Counted from the stretch's first letter, positions 27,951-36,999 are shown. The stretch is 64,000 nt of DNA from Brevibacillus_H sp049846925 (GCF_049846925.1 NZ_JBNCMT010000005.1:1-64000); one strand, 5' to 3'. Program-made: numbers and translations. Notes: a model not told the origin generated them from the sequence alone.

Positions 27951-28844
27951 TTACACACGTAAAAAGCGTCGAACAGACACCATACTTCCCCATATCCCGA
28001 TAAAAGCACCAATCGCCAGCAGAATTCCAGCCACCTGATACGCCAACGGGAACAGCGGCAGCAAGTCAAATAGCGATGCAGCCAGGTTGGTATGAAGCAC
28101 CTCAAGCAAATAGTAGTAGGAAACTCCCAGAATCAGAATCGGCAGGATTGCTCCCGATATTCCCATCAAAAGTCCCTCTACAAAGAATGGCCAGCGGATA
28201 AACCAGTTTGTTGCACCAACCAGTTTCATGATTTCGATTTCACGTCTTCTCGCCACGATCGTCAATTTAATCGTATTGGCAATCAAGAACATCGCTGTAA
28301 AGGCTAATCCGACAATAAACACAATTCCCACATTACGAACGGTGCTTGTTGCCGCAAACAGCTTTTCAACGGTACCCTCACCATAGTTAACGTTGGTGAC
28401 GTGTTGGAACTCTTTGATTGCTTTCGCCGTTTCTACCGTATCCTGTGGTTGGGTTGTTTTCACGACCAATGTATCTGGAAGCGGATTTTCCTGCTCCAGA
28501 CCATCCAGCAAGTACGCTTTCTCTCCCAAGCGGTCACGCAAAAGTTTGAGTCCTTCCTCTTTGGAAACGTACTTGACGCTTTCTACTTTAGGGAGTTGGT
28601 CAATTTTCTGTTCAACACTGTCAATGACAGCTTTATCTGCCGTAACATCCAGAAAAACCCGAATCTCCACTTGTTTCTCAACATTTTGAGCAATGTGATT
28701 GACGTTCAGGGCAAGGACGAGAAAAGCACCGAGAATGAGCAGTGTGATGGTTACGGCGCTGACTGAAGCAAAGGTCATCCACCCGTTGCGGTTCAGGTTT
28801 TTTACACCTTCCCGCACATGGCGCCCCATCGTACTAATCTTCAT
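27951..28844 (-). CDS. ftsX: Cell division ABC transporter permease FtsX
   Basis: Four-helix permease: one N-terminal helix (VSAVTITLLILGAFLVLAL), a large extracellular loop (about 60-165), and three C-terminal helices with the LVGATNWFIRWPF motif. With FtsE it transmits ATP hydrolysis to wall hydrolases outside. Start: ATG at 28844, with AGAGGAG upstream; it overlaps the ftsE stop by 11 bp. The frame is open to 28892, but that part lies inside ftsE. Confidence 0.95.
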   Translation of the reverse strand: MKISTMGRHVREGVKNLNRNGWMTFASVSAVTITLLILGAFLVLALNVNHIAQNVEKQVEIRVFLDVTADKAVIDSVEQKIDQLPKVESVKYVSKEEGLKLLRDRLGEKAYLLDGLEQENPLPDTLVVKTTQPQDTVETAKAIKEFQHVTNVNYGEGTVEKLFAATSTVRNVGIVFIVGLAFTAMFLIANTIKLTIVARRREIEIMKLVGATNWFIRWPFFVEGLLMGISGAILPILILGVSYYYLLEVLHTNLAASLFDLLPLFPLAYQVAGILLAIGAFIGIWGSMVSVRRFLRV

Positions 28845-29529
28845 AGCCGTATTCTCCTCTCTGCTGATCGCGTACAATCTCGCCTGATTCAATGGCGATT
28901 ACACGTTTACGCATGGTATTCACGATTTCACGGTTATGAGTAGCCATTACGACGGTCGTACCTCTTTGGTTGATTTCCTCGAACAGCTTCATGATATCCC
29001 ACGAAGTCTCAGGATCCAGGTTTCCGGTTGGTTCATCTGCGATGATAATGCCCGGATTGTTCACCAGAGCCCTTGCCAACGCTACACGCTGTTGTTCCCC
29101 ACCTGACAATTCACCTGGCAGCATTTTTGCCTTGTGCTTTAATTTCACAAGACCCAATACATCCATTACACGGGGTTTGATCAGCTTTTGCGGAGTCTCA
29201 ATAACCTCCATGGCAAAAGCAATATTCTCATATACGCTCAATGTCGGTAACAGCTTGAAATCTTGAAAAACGACGCCGATACTGCGACGCACAACAGGAA
29301 TTTGTCTTTCCTTGATTCTACTAATATTGAATCCACCCAAGAAAATCTGTCCCTTGGACGGTTTTTCCTCGCGATACATCAATTTAATGAAAGTTGATTT
29401 GCCCGCTCCACTGGGACCAACGACGTAGACAAACTCACCTTTTTCAATTCGAACGCTGATGCCTTTGAGCGCATTCGTACCATTCGGATAAGTCTTCCAT
29501 ACGTCAAACATCTCTATCAAATAAATCAC
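28834..29529 (-). CDS. ftsE: Cell division ATP-binding protein FtsE
   Basis: ABC ATPase of the FtsEX complex. Walker A GPSGAGKST (about 38-46), Q-loop VFQDFKLLPTLSVYENIAFAM, signature LSGGEQQRVALARAL, Walker B IIIADEPTGNLD and switch His in MATHNRE are all present. Length 231 is normal. It starts the ftsE-ftsX-M23 group. The FtsE start codon reads MIYLIEMF, close to other family members. Confidence 0.96.
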   Translation of the reverse strand: MIYLIEMFDVWKTYPNGTNALKGISVRIEKGEFVYVVGPSGAGKSTFIKLMYREEKPSKGQIFLGGFNISRIKERQIPVVRRSIGVVFQDFKLLPTLSVYENIAFAMEVIETPQKLIKPRVMDVLGLVKLKHKAKMLPGELSGGEQQRVALARALVNNPGIIIADEPTGNLDPETSWDIMKLFEEINQRGTTVVMATHNREIVNTMRKRVIAIESGEIVRDQQRGEYGYED

Positions 29530-29572
29530 ATCCTAGTTTGCAAATTTCAGTGCGTCTAGTAAAAACGATAGT

Positions 29573-29603
29573 AGTCCCTCGTATATGTAAAGTGAGAGGG
29601 ACT
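29573..29603. repeat. Inverted repeat in the ftsE leader
   Basis: Perfect 8-bp arms AGTCCCTC / GAGGGACT with a 15-base loop, about 45 bases before ftsE. A TTTTT run follows nine bases after it on the minus strand, so it might attenuate ftsE transcription. A TATAAT box lies at 29711-29716 upstream of it. The remainder of the 265-bp gap holds nothing clear. Confidence 0.5.
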
Positions 29604-29794
29604 GAATATATTCAATGTATTATTTCGATAGGAAACACAATTGATGGGACAGGGTCAGCGTGAATACGGTTTTTTTCGACCCGAACAGCAAAAAAACGAC
29701 CACCCTATCTATTATAACACCGCAACAGTGTAATGTTATCCCCTAATTATCTCATTTCTTGTCATTTCTACAATTCACCTGTAAATCCATCGAC

Positions 29795-30739
29795 TCATTT
29801 TGTCGATTGCAGGGATGTAGAATGCCAGTCATCGTTTTCTTTCCAAAGTTGTATCAAAACCTCTTCTCCTTTTCCAAAATTCCTTTGAAAAACATAAAGT
29901 GCTTTTGGCTCGTTTGGATGCACAAATAGAACAGGCATACTGTCCCCATCTTGATGTTTTGAGACATCCTCAATCTTTTTCCATAAGGCGTACGCTTGCT
30001 TGCGATTTGCCAGACTCTTAGGGGGATAAATTAAGAACTCGTTCTCCACATTGGTAAATTCCACCCAAGATTTTTTGCTGATATGATGTTTTTCCAGAAT
30101 GCGGTAAGCTATCTCCTTCTGCTCATCTATCCAGTTGCGGTCTTCGTGTTGATACGATCTGAAGTGTATATATTCAAGAGAATGTAGTCCTCCTTGTGGA
30201 TCTATAAAAAGCTGATAAGACTGATATGGTTTATTCAAAGCTACTTCTGTTGGCCTGAAAGTTACCCTTGTCATCGGGTACAGTTCGACTTGATCCAAGT
30301 GATCTGAAGACTCTATAACAGGAGTTTCAGCAATGTCTTCAATAATGTGCATCTTTGCTTCTGATCCTAGCAGGTCCGTTAGATATTTTTTGGAGAGCGA
30401 CTTCGCTTTTTTTCGGGGCAACGGATTTTCTGTTGATGTTAACTCCCAGAATCGCAAAAAGATTAATCGGCCTGTCTGACGCTCAATTCTAATATCTGCA
30501 ACATGAAGCTTCTCCCCTTTATGAAGTTGGATATGGAAAGAATCCTGATCCATCCCAATATCCTGATCGACTGATTGTATGATAGGAAAACGCTGCACGA
30601 TTTTCTCAAATGTTTCCTTTGCTTTTTTGTCCAATTGTAAATTATTGCTGTGCTCTTGTGCTGAGAAAACGGGTAAAGCAAAGCTCAAAACTACTGTTAA
30701 TTGAATAACAAGGGCTACACTGAACAACTTCATTCTCAC
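29795..30739 (-). CDS. Secreted protein of unknown function, PepSY/YcdB-like
   Basis: A signal peptide (LFSVALVIQLTVVLSFALPVFSA) is followed by about 290 residues of mixed alpha/beta sequence with segments reminiscent of PepSY or YcdB/YcdC domains (IRIERQTGRLIFLRFWE, YQLFIDPQGGLHSLEYIHFRSY). No catalytic motif or anchor recognised. It lies downstream of a longer protein of similar type (30868-32598) with a terminator between them. Start is GTG at 30739 with AAGGGGG seven bases before. Confidence 0.6.
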   Translation of the reverse strand: MRMKLFSVALVIQLTVVLSFALPVFSAQEHSNNLQLDKKAKETFEKIVQRFPIIQSVDQDIGMDQDSFHIQLHKGEKLHVADIRIERQTGRLIFLRFWELTSTENPLPRKKAKSLSKKYLTDLLGSEAKMHIIEDIAETPVIESSDHLDQVELYPMTRVTFRPTEVALNKPYQSYQLFIDPQGGLHSLEYIHFRSYQHEDRNWIDEQKEIAYRILEKHHISKKSWVEFTNVENEFLIYPPKSLANRKQAYALWKKIEDVSKHQDGDSMPVLFVHPNEPKALYVFQRNFGKGEEVLIQLWKENDDWHSTSLQSTK

Positions 30740-30816
30740 GGTAAATCCCCCTTTGGTTTATCAAAGTTATTATTTACCGTTTTTCTTAAAGTATCGATTT
30801 AAGCCAATGCAAAAAA

Positions 30817-30853
30817 ACTGCCCCCGCAAGTAGTTCTCCTACTGGGAGGCAGT
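30817..30853 (-). terminator. Terminator after the YcdB-like gene
   Basis: ACTGCC...GGCAGT stem, with inner CAGTAG/CTACT pairs, followed by seven T on the minus strand. Confidence 0.85.
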
Positions 30854-30867
30854 CCTTCCTATTGCTT

Positions 30868-32598
30868 TTATTTTTCTGTAAACGGACTGTTTATTTTTCC
30901 CGTCAAAGCATCTACATAACCCGGATAGCCTACATACTGCGGGGAATAGACAAGCAAAGGAGCAGGAGCAAGCTGATTGTTGTATTCTGGCCAGGTGTAG
31001 GTGAGTCTAAGTGGATTCTCTTTAAGGAATGTTTTTGCTGCTTCATCGGCTGTGATGATGTTTTTGTTGTCAGGCAGTTTCGTTTTGAAAACATCTTGTT
31101 GCGGAACACCAAATCCGATGACATCGCCTGTAATCGCATCTACACGGACAAAGTATCTGCGTTCTTCTACCGGCACTCCATTATGCAAGCCTTGGAAGTT
31201 GAATGCATACTCGGGCGTCACATATTTTTTGGCGCTCTCTTTCGTTTCCTGGTCAACCCAATCCGGCACGATCGCTATATTTTGGGGATCATACACGAAG
31301 CTTAGCTCAAGCTCTTTTATCGAAGGATCGAGAAACTCGTTAAGGGCTGCAACGGCCTTCTTCATCGCTTCTTCTTTCGACACCTTTACTCCGTTGTTAT
31401 TTTCAGGCGCCCACTCTCTTTGCAAGTTAAACGAGAGCACCTCACCCGTATCCTCCTGAACAGCGACATGAACGTAAATCATCTTTTCATAGCTCACTTC
31501 GCCTTTTTCGTTTTTAACAGGGGTGGACTGCCAAGCGTAATACTTGATCTTGCTGTTTACAGGCCCATCAATATCAGGATTCTCCGTAAAGGCAAGCCCA
31601 GACATATTCACTTGGAAGTGGTCTGCCAACAGCTTTACAATCTCTTCTTTGTTCTTGGCGATCAGCTTTTTCCCTTTGCCGTTCATTGGTGTTTTCTCAG
31701 GCTCGATCGGTGTAAAAGGAACAAAATTCGTTACCGCTTTACCGGATTTGGCGTCAATCATGAATTCCGTGGAGATAGAATACTTTAACACAGCCATGGT
31801 ATCACTGGCTGAAGGATCGTAATTGAACCAATCTTTCGGGAAGAAACCATTATAGTCGAGGCGAGCTTTTGCATTTTTCAAGTACGCTTCTTCGGCTTTG
31901 GCTTTGCTAATCACATCCGTTGGTTTGGGAAACTTGGTTATATCCAAGTTATTACGACCATATGGCTCATATCCAGTTACATTCCCATGACCATCAAGAG
32001 TGATTGTAATGCCGTTATTCGCCAAAGGAATCCCATTCACCAGTCGATCGAACTGCACCAGAGATGTACGCCAGAAAGTCATGGTCCCATCCTGCTTTTT
32101 GGAGCCGATTTTATTGTGAAATACCAAATCATTTACCTGGTATTTCCCTTCTACATTGCCCCGCACCTGAGCAAGGAAGTCCTTTGCCTTTTCCTTGGCT
32201 GCTTCACTTGATACATGCTCTTCCGTTCTTTTCACGGGGTTGTCGCTATACATTCTGCGCAGTTCCCCTGTCTTGGCATCCAGCTCGACAGTAGCAAAGG
32301 CATACTCCTTGGTGTCATTGGGAGCTAGGTTTTGCGGTGCATTCGTAAAATGTAAATACCATGCATCAGGGGCATACTCGTTTCCTTTTTGGAAATTCAC
32401 ATGCTGCAGCTTCAATTCCTTAATATGGGGAGCAATCCCATACACCTTTTGCAATGCTTTTTGCATCTCAGGCGGGAACTGAGTTTCTTCATTGGCAGGA
32501 GGCATGCCTTGCCCTGGATTTGTATTTGCCCATACAGGTGTTGCTAATAACAGACTAGCTGCCACTACACTGAGTACTGCTCGATTCCATTTTTTCAT
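30868..32598 (-). CDS. Secreted YcdB/YcdC-domain protein with PepSY-like repeats
   Basis: The 576-residue product has a clear signal peptide ending PVWA-NT. Two halves each contain PepSY/YcdB-like units: VSSEAAKEKAKDFLAQV followed by a hydrophobic and aromatic strand pattern, and VSKEEAMKKAVAALNEF followed by DPSIKELELSF. Phrases such as FMIDAKSGKAV and VDALTGKI are typical closing beta-turns of these domains. They are often extracellular and may inhibit proteases or bind wall components, but no specific role can be claimed. Confidence 0.72.
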   Translation of the reverse strand: MKKWNRAVLSVVAASLLLATPVWANTNPGQGMPPANEETQFPPEMQKALQKVYGIAPHIKELKLQHVNFQKGNEYAPDAWYLHFTNAPQNLAPNDTKEYAFATVELDAKTGELRRMYSDNPVKRTEEHVSSEAAKEKAKDFLAQVRGNVEGKYQVNDLVFHNKIGSKKQDGTMTFWRTSLVQFDRLVNGIPLANNGITITLDGHGNVTGYEPYGRNNLDITKFPKPTDVISKAKAEEAYLKNAKARLDYNGFFPKDWFNYDPSASDTMAVLKYSISTEFMIDAKSGKAVTNFVPFTPIEPEKTPMNGKGKKLIAKNKEEIVKLLADHFQVNMSGLAFTENPDIDGPVNSKIKYYAWQSTPVKNEKGEVSYEKMIYVHVAVQEDTGEVLSFNLQREWAPENNNGVKVSKEEAMKKAVAALNEFLDPSIKELELSFVYDPQNIAIVPDWVDQETKESAKKYVTPEYAFNFQGLHNGVPVEERRYFVRVDAITGDVIGFGVPQQDVFKTKLPDNKNIITADEAAKTFLKENPLRLTYTWPEYNNQLAPAPLLVYSPQYVGYPGYVDALTGKINSPFTEK

Positions 32599-32667
32599 CT
32601 ATATCCCTCCGTCACTTTCTAGGTCAACGCTTCTGTTAGATTAGACGCAACGAAAGGGAATATGTTA

Positions 32668-32863
32668 CAACACGGTCGTAACCGTGTTGATGCACGCAAG
32701 CGTGCATATCTACTTTTTATGAAAATCGTTGAGACGATTTTCACAAGATAATACGGTCGTAACCGTGTTGATGCACGCAAGCGTGCATATCTACTTTTTA
32801 TGAAAATCGTCGAGACGATTTTCACAAGATAATACGGTCGTAACCGTGTTGATGCACGCAAGC
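32668..32863 (-). repeat. Tandem array of an 81-bp three-hairpin element (two full copies and one partial)
   Basis: Copies at 32668-32746, 32749-32827 and, truncated, 32830-32863. On the minus strand each reads: hairpin 1 GAAAATCGT-CTCR-ACGATTTTC, linker, hairpin 2 TGCACG-CTTG-CGTGCA, hairpin 3 ACGGT-TACG-ACCGT, then ATTATCT to the next copy. The partial copy breaks off within hairpin 2, seven bases from the adh stop codon. The array fills the gap between adh and the YcdB-like gene. A diverged copy lies at 57047-57124. Function unknown. Confidence 0.9.
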
Positions 32864-32869
32864 CTGAGT

Positions 32870-34039
32870 TTACAAGCTCATTCGCAAAATTTCTTCGACA
32901 TCTTCTTTTTGCAGCTTTTTGAAGTTGCCAACCGGGCCAAACAGCACAGCTTCTTCTGCCATGCGGGAAATCGATTCGTCCCCGATCTCAAATTCAGCCA
33001 GTCTGCTCGGTGCCCCAATACGGGTAAAAAACTCTCGAGTGGCAGCAATACCTGCCAAGGCAACTTCCTCATCGGTCTTGCCAGTCGGGTCAATTTCCCA
33101 TACTCTCACTGCAAATTGGACAAAGCGATCAACCCGTTCTTTGTACACATAGGTCATCCAGTTCGGGAACAGAATAGCCAGCCCCGCTCCGTGTGGAATG
33201 TCATAGATCGCACTAACTTCGTGCTCAATCATATGGGACGCCCAGTCATTGTCGACTCCCAAGCTGATAAGTCCGCCATTCAATGCCATCGTACCGCACA
33301 GCATCAAGTTGGCACGTGCATCGTAGTCCTCTGGATTTTCCAGTGCTTTCGGGCCACTCTCAATTACTGTCTTCAGAATGGACTCGCAAAATCTTTCCTG
33401 CAGCGGGGTCTCCAATGTTTTGCTGAAGTATTGTTCAAATACATGCGACATCATATCAACGATTCCATTGACGGTCTGGTCACGTGGCACTGTGAAAGTC
33501 AATTCAGGATCGAGTATAGAGAACTTCGGATACGTATAAATACTGCCGAATGCACGCTTGCGGTTTTCTTCCCAATTGGTTACAACCGAGCCGCCATTCA
33601 TCTCTGATCCAGTTGCTGAAAGGGTAAGAATTGTTCCCAATGGCAGAGCTGCTTTGGCTTGCGCTTTGCGCATAAACAAATCCCACACGTCACCTTCATA
33701 AGGAACCCCTGCTGCAATCGCTTTGGATGCATCAATTACACTTCCGCCCCCAACGGCAAGGATGAACTCTACTCCCTTTTCCCGACAAATCTCAATCCCT
33801 TTACGAACGGTTGAGACCCTTGGATTCGGCTCAATTCCTGACAATTCATATACTTCGGCATCTATTTGCTTTAACTGTGTCAGCACCGTATCATACAATC
33901 CAGATCGTTTAATGCTTCCTCCACCATAGACAAGCAGCACTTTTTTTCCGTACCTGGCTACCTGTGCACCGAGCTGTTTTTCAACCATTCCTTTGCCAAA
34001 AAGTATTTCCGTTGGATTCTGAAAGCGAAAATTATTCAT
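32870..34039 (-). CDS. Iron-containing alcohol dehydrogenase, butanol dehydrogenase type (YugJ-like)
   Basis: NAD(P)H-dependent alcohol/aldehyde oxidoreductase of the group III Fe-ADH family. The 389 residues show NAD-binding VYGGGSIKRSG and VGGGSVIDASKAIAAG and the metal ligands Asp/His in WASHMIEHEVSAIYDIPHGAGL plus the earlier DMMSHVFEQYF. The N-terminus MNNFRFQNPTEILFGKGMV is typical of YugJ/BdhA. It has its own leader with a palindrome that may be an operator, and is separated from argH by a strong terminator. Confidence 0.9.
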   Translation of the reverse strand: MNNFRFQNPTEILFGKGMVEKQLGAQVARYGKKVLLVYGGGSIKRSGLYDTVLTQLKQIDAEVYELSGIEPNPRVSTVRKGIEICREKGVEFILAVGGGSVIDASKAIAAGVPYEGDVWDLFMRKAQAKAALPLGTILTLSATGSEMNGGSVVTNWEENRKRAFGSIYTYPKFSILDPELTFTVPRDQTVNGIVDMMSHVFEQYFSKTLETPLQERFCESILKTVIESGPKALENPEDYDARANLMLCGTMALNGGLISLGVDNDWASHMIEHEVSAIYDIPHGAGLAILFPNWMTYVYKERVDRFVQFAVRVWEIDPTGKTDEEVALAGIAATREFFTRIGAPSRLAEFEIGDESISRMAEEAVLFGPVGNFKKLQKEDVEEILRMSL

Positions 34040-34062
34040 ACTGTTTCCTCCTTCAAGCTTTT

Positions 34063-34077
34063 ACCTGTCTGGCAGGT
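34063..34077. promoter_or_regulatory. Palindrome ACCTG-N5-CAGGT upstream of adh, candidate operator
   Basis: ACCTGTCTGGCAGGT, perfect 5-bp arms, lies between a -10-like TATAAT (34109-34116 region, minus strand) and the adh ribosome site (GGAGG near 34050). The position suits repression or activation by a dimeric regulator. The regulator is not known. Confidence 0.45.
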
Positions 34078-34139
34078 GATTGGTTATGTAGAGATACGTA
34101 CCACTCTATTATAAAGTACTGATCCTGAAAAGAAAAAAA

Positions 34140-34181
34140 CAGCCGTTGCCCACACTTGTAACACAAGCACGGGAACGACTG
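34140..34181 (-). terminator. Terminator after argGH
   Basis: CAGTCGTT...AACGGCTG outer stem with a smaller inner stem, then seven T on the minus strand. Confidence 0.85.
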
Positions 34182-34211
34182 ATTTTATGTTCTTATAGAT
34201 ATCAGTATTAT

Positions 34212-35660
34212 TTAACGATTTTTACTGCCCACATCAACCAGTGACTCAATCATCACTTTTTGGCTAGTACGCTCAATCCAATGTACCGTCTCTTCAACTT
34301 TATTGCTGTAAACCTTAATTTGTTGTTCAACTTGATTACGAGCTGTGCCACCCAATACATTACGAGCATTTACAACTGTTTCAATGGCCAATGCTTCGTA
34401 AACATCCTCTTCAATCAGCGGCGAGAACGAACGGAACTCATCCATACTGAGATCGAGAAGATATTTTTCCTGCTCAATACAGTAGAGTACAGCACGCCCA
34501 ACTACTTCATGTGCCTGGCGGAATGGCAGGTCCTTGGTTACGAGATAGTCTGCCAAATCGGTCGCATTGGAGAAATCCTTTGTCACCGCTTGGCGCATCC
34601 GCTCGGTCTTCACTTGCATCGTCTCAATCATCGGAGTCAACAAGGCAAGTGCGCCATGGATCGTTGCGACTGTATCAAACATGCCTTCCTTATCCTCTTG
34701 CATGTCTTTGTTATAGGCAAGGGGTAAGCCTTTGAGTACAGTCAACATTCCGAACAGATTGCCATACACACGGCCTGTTTTCCCACGAACCAGCTCGGCG
34801 ACGTCCGGGTTTTTCTTTTGCGGCATGATGCTGGAGCCTGTGCAAAACGCATCGTCGAGTTCGACAAATTGAAATTCCTGGCTGCTCCAGATGACGAGTT
34901 CTTCGCATAGACGGGATAAATGCGTCATCAATAGCGATGCAGAGCTTAAGAACTCCACGATGAAATCACGATCACTCACCGCATCCATGCTATTTTGATA
35001 GATTCCGTCAAATTGAAGCATTTCTGCTACGAATCCACGATCAATCGGGAACGTGGTTCCAGCCAGTGCACCAGCTCCAAGCGGCAGTACATTTACCCGT
35101 TTCCATCCTTCCTGCAAACGCTCCACGTCTCTTTGAAGCATGGAGACATATGCCATCAGGTGATAGCCGAAGAGCACCGGTTGTGCCCGTTGCAAGTGGG
35201 TATACCCCGGCATGACGGTATCGAGGTGTTGTTCTGCCTGCTTCAACAAGGCCTTTTGCAGATACATCGCCAATTGAATGATCTCCAGCATCTTTTCACG
35301 GAGATACAAATGCATATCCAATGCAACCTGATCATTGCGGCTTCTGCCGGTATGCAGCTTTCCTCCGACTGGACCGATCTCCTCAATCAGGAGCTTTTCA
35401 ATATTCATATGGATATCTTCATGTGCGACAAGGAACGTTACTTCTCCACGTTCAATCCGTTCCTTTACTGCTTTGAGTCCAGTGATAATCTGCTTTACTT
35501 CGTCCATCGGAAGGATGCCACATTTCCCAAGCATCGCCACATGCGCCAGACTTCCTACGATATCTTGACGCCACATTTGCTGGTCAAAAGAAATAGATGC
35601 TGTATATTCCTCCACTAATTGATTGGTCGGCTTGGTAAAGCGTCCTCCCCACAGTTTCAT
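34212..35660 (-). CDS. argH: Argininosuccinate lyase ArgH
   Basis: Cleaves argininosuccinate to arginine and fumarate, the last step of arginine synthesis. The fumarase-superfamily signature GSSIMPQKKNP (about 280-290) with its catalytic Ser, the His region TGRSRNDQVALD, and YTHLQRAQP are present. Length 482 is slightly longer than the usual 460 because of a C-terminal extension. It overlaps argG by 4 bp (ATGA). Confidence 0.96.
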   Translation of the reverse strand: MKLWGGRFTKPTNQLVEEYTASISFDQQMWRQDIVGSLAHVAMLGKCGILPMDEVKQIITGLKAVKERIERGEVTFLVAHEDIHMNIEKLLIEEIGPVGGKLHTGRSRNDQVALDMHLYLREKMLEIIQLAMYLQKALLKQAEQHLDTVMPGYTHLQRAQPVLFGYHLMAYVSMLQRDVERLQEGWKRVNVLPLGAGALAGTTFPIDRGFVAEMLQFDGIYQNSMDAVSDRDFIVEFLSSASLLMTHLSRLCEELVIWSSQEFQFVELDDAFCTGSSIMPQKKNPDVAELVRGKTGRVYGNLFGMLTVLKGLPLAYNKDMQEDKEGMFDTVATIHGALALLTPMIETMQVKTERMRQAVTKDFSNATDLADYLVTKDLPFRQAHEVVGRAVLYCIEQEKYLLDLSMDEFRSFSPLIEEDVYEALAIETVVNARNVLGGTARNQVEQQIKVYSNKVEETVHWIERTSQKVMIESLVDVGSKNR

Positions 35661-36916
35661 TGCTTGATCGCATCCTTTTCATCAACAATCATGATGTTGG
35701 TTTTAAAGCCTTTTTTGAGTGCTCCATCATTTACCTGAGCGTGTACCTTGGTTGGCAGACCCCACAGTTTGATGAAGCCGATCGCCGCTTTGTGATCGAA
35801 TGTATCGCCTGCATTGTACGTAGCCAACTCATGGCTGTACAAAGTAGAAGCAGATTTACGTCCTACAACAATTGCATGACCTTTGTGAAGCTTCACACGT
35901 ACGACACCCGTAACATTTTCTTGCGTTTCATCAATGAAGGCTTCAAGTGCGCCACGGATTGGAGAGTACCAGAGACCCTCGTAAATTACCTGAGCCATTT
36001 TTTGCTCGATAATTGGTTTGAACTGTGCCACTTCACGTGGTTGAGTCAGGAATTCCAACTCACGGTGGGCAAGAATCAGAGTTGTTGCCGCAGGTGTTTC
36101 GTATACTTCACGAGATTTGATACCGACAAGGCGGTTTTCTACGTGATCGATACGGCCAACCCCATGGTTACCTGCAATCTTGTTCAATTTCAGGATTAAT
36201 TCAGACAGTGGAAGCTCTTCCCCGTTCAGTGCGGTTGGTACACCTTTTACAAAAGTGATTTCGATTTCTTCTGGTTGTTCTGGAGCATCAGCAATTGATT
36301 TAGTCAGATCATATGCACCCTCTGGCGGAGCAGCCCATGGATCTTCCAACACGCCGCACTCGCAGCTTCTTCCCCACAGGTTTTGGTCAATACTGTAAGG
36401 ATTGTCGAGGTCAATTGGTACAGGGATGCCGTGCTCGGAAGCGTATTTAATCTCTTCATCACGAGTCCAGCCCCATTCACGAACTGGTGCTACAATTTTA
36501 AGATTCGGATCTAATGCTGTGAATGAAACGTCAAAACGTACTTGGTCGTTCCCTTTTCCTGTGCAACCGTGTGCGACTGCGACTGCTCCTTCTTTCTCAG
36601 CGATCTCTACGAGTACACGAGAGATCAGATAACGGGACAGCGCTGATACAAGCGGATATTTGCCTTCATACATTGCGTTGGATTTTAATGCTGGCAATAC
36701 GAACTCTTGTGCAAAGGTTTCTTTGGCGTCAACCACGATGGATTTTAACGCCCCTACTTGCAAAGCTTTCTTCTGTACGAAATCAAGGTCCTTGCCTTCA
36801 CCTACATCAAGTGCTACTGCGATTACGTCATAGTTATATGTTTCTTGCAACCATTTAATTGCGACAGAAGTATCCAAGCCTCCGGAATATGCCAAAACGA
36901 TTTTTTCTTTTGCCAT
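35657..36916 (-). CDS. argG: Argininosuccinate synthase ArgG
   Basis: ATP-dependent condensation of citrulline and aspartate. The PP-loop YSGGLDTSVAIKWL is at residues about 9-22, followed by VAHGCTGKGNDQVRFD and the IDQNLWGRSCECG region. The chosen ATG at 36916 gives MAKEKIVLAYSGGLD with GGGAGA upstream. The frame runs on to 36985, but these codons cover the ARG boxes. It forms an operon with argH. Confidence 0.97.
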   Translation of the reverse strand: MAKEKIVLAYSGGLDTSVAIKWLQETYNYDVIAVALDVGEGKDLDFVQKKALQVGALKSIVVDAKETFAQEFVLPALKSNAMYEGKYPLVSALSRYLISRVLVEIAEKEGAVAVAHGCTGKGNDQVRFDVSFTALDPNLKIVAPVREWGWTRDEEIKYASEHGIPVPIDLDNPYSIDQNLWGRSCECGVLEDPWAAPPEGAYDLTKSIADAPEQPEEIEITFVKGVPTALNGEELPLSELILKLNKIAGNHGVGRIDHVENRLVGIKSREVYETPAATTLILAHRELEFLTQPREVAQFKPIIEQKMAQVIYEGLWYSPIRGALEAFIDETQENVTGVVRVKLHKGHAIVVGRKSASTLYSHELATYNAGDTFDHKAAIGFIKLWGLPTKVHAQVNDGALKKGFKTNIMIVDEKDAIKQ

Positions 36917-36948
36917 GATATTCGTCTCTCCCCATTCATTGCGTTGTA

Positions 36949-36986
36949 TGTGAGTAATTATACAAACGTATAAATAAAAATACAAT
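36949..36986 (-). promoter_or_regulatory. Two ARG boxes (AhrC/ArgR sites) before argG
   Basis: TTTGTATAATTACTCACA (36949-36966) has one mismatch to TNTGNATWWWWATNCANA, and ATTGTATTTTTATTTATA (36969-36986) has two. The 3-bp gap between them fits binding of a hexameric arginine repressor. Confidence 0.7.
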
Positions 36987-36999
36987 AACTAAAATAAAT

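Noticed and set aside
29640..29700. Terminator candidate formed by T-rich and A-rich runs downstream of the 29795-30739 gene
   Set aside because: The pairing is only A-T and mostly low complexity, so it was not called as a terminator.
32619..32861. 80-codon minus-strand frame with a 27-residue repeated sequence
   Set aside because: It is produced by the 81-bp hairpin array, since 81 is a multiple of three. There is no ribosome site and the composition is dictated by the palindromes.
32668..32863. Possible CRISPR array
   Set aside because: The 81-bp units are almost identical along their full length, with no variable spacers, and no cas genes are near.
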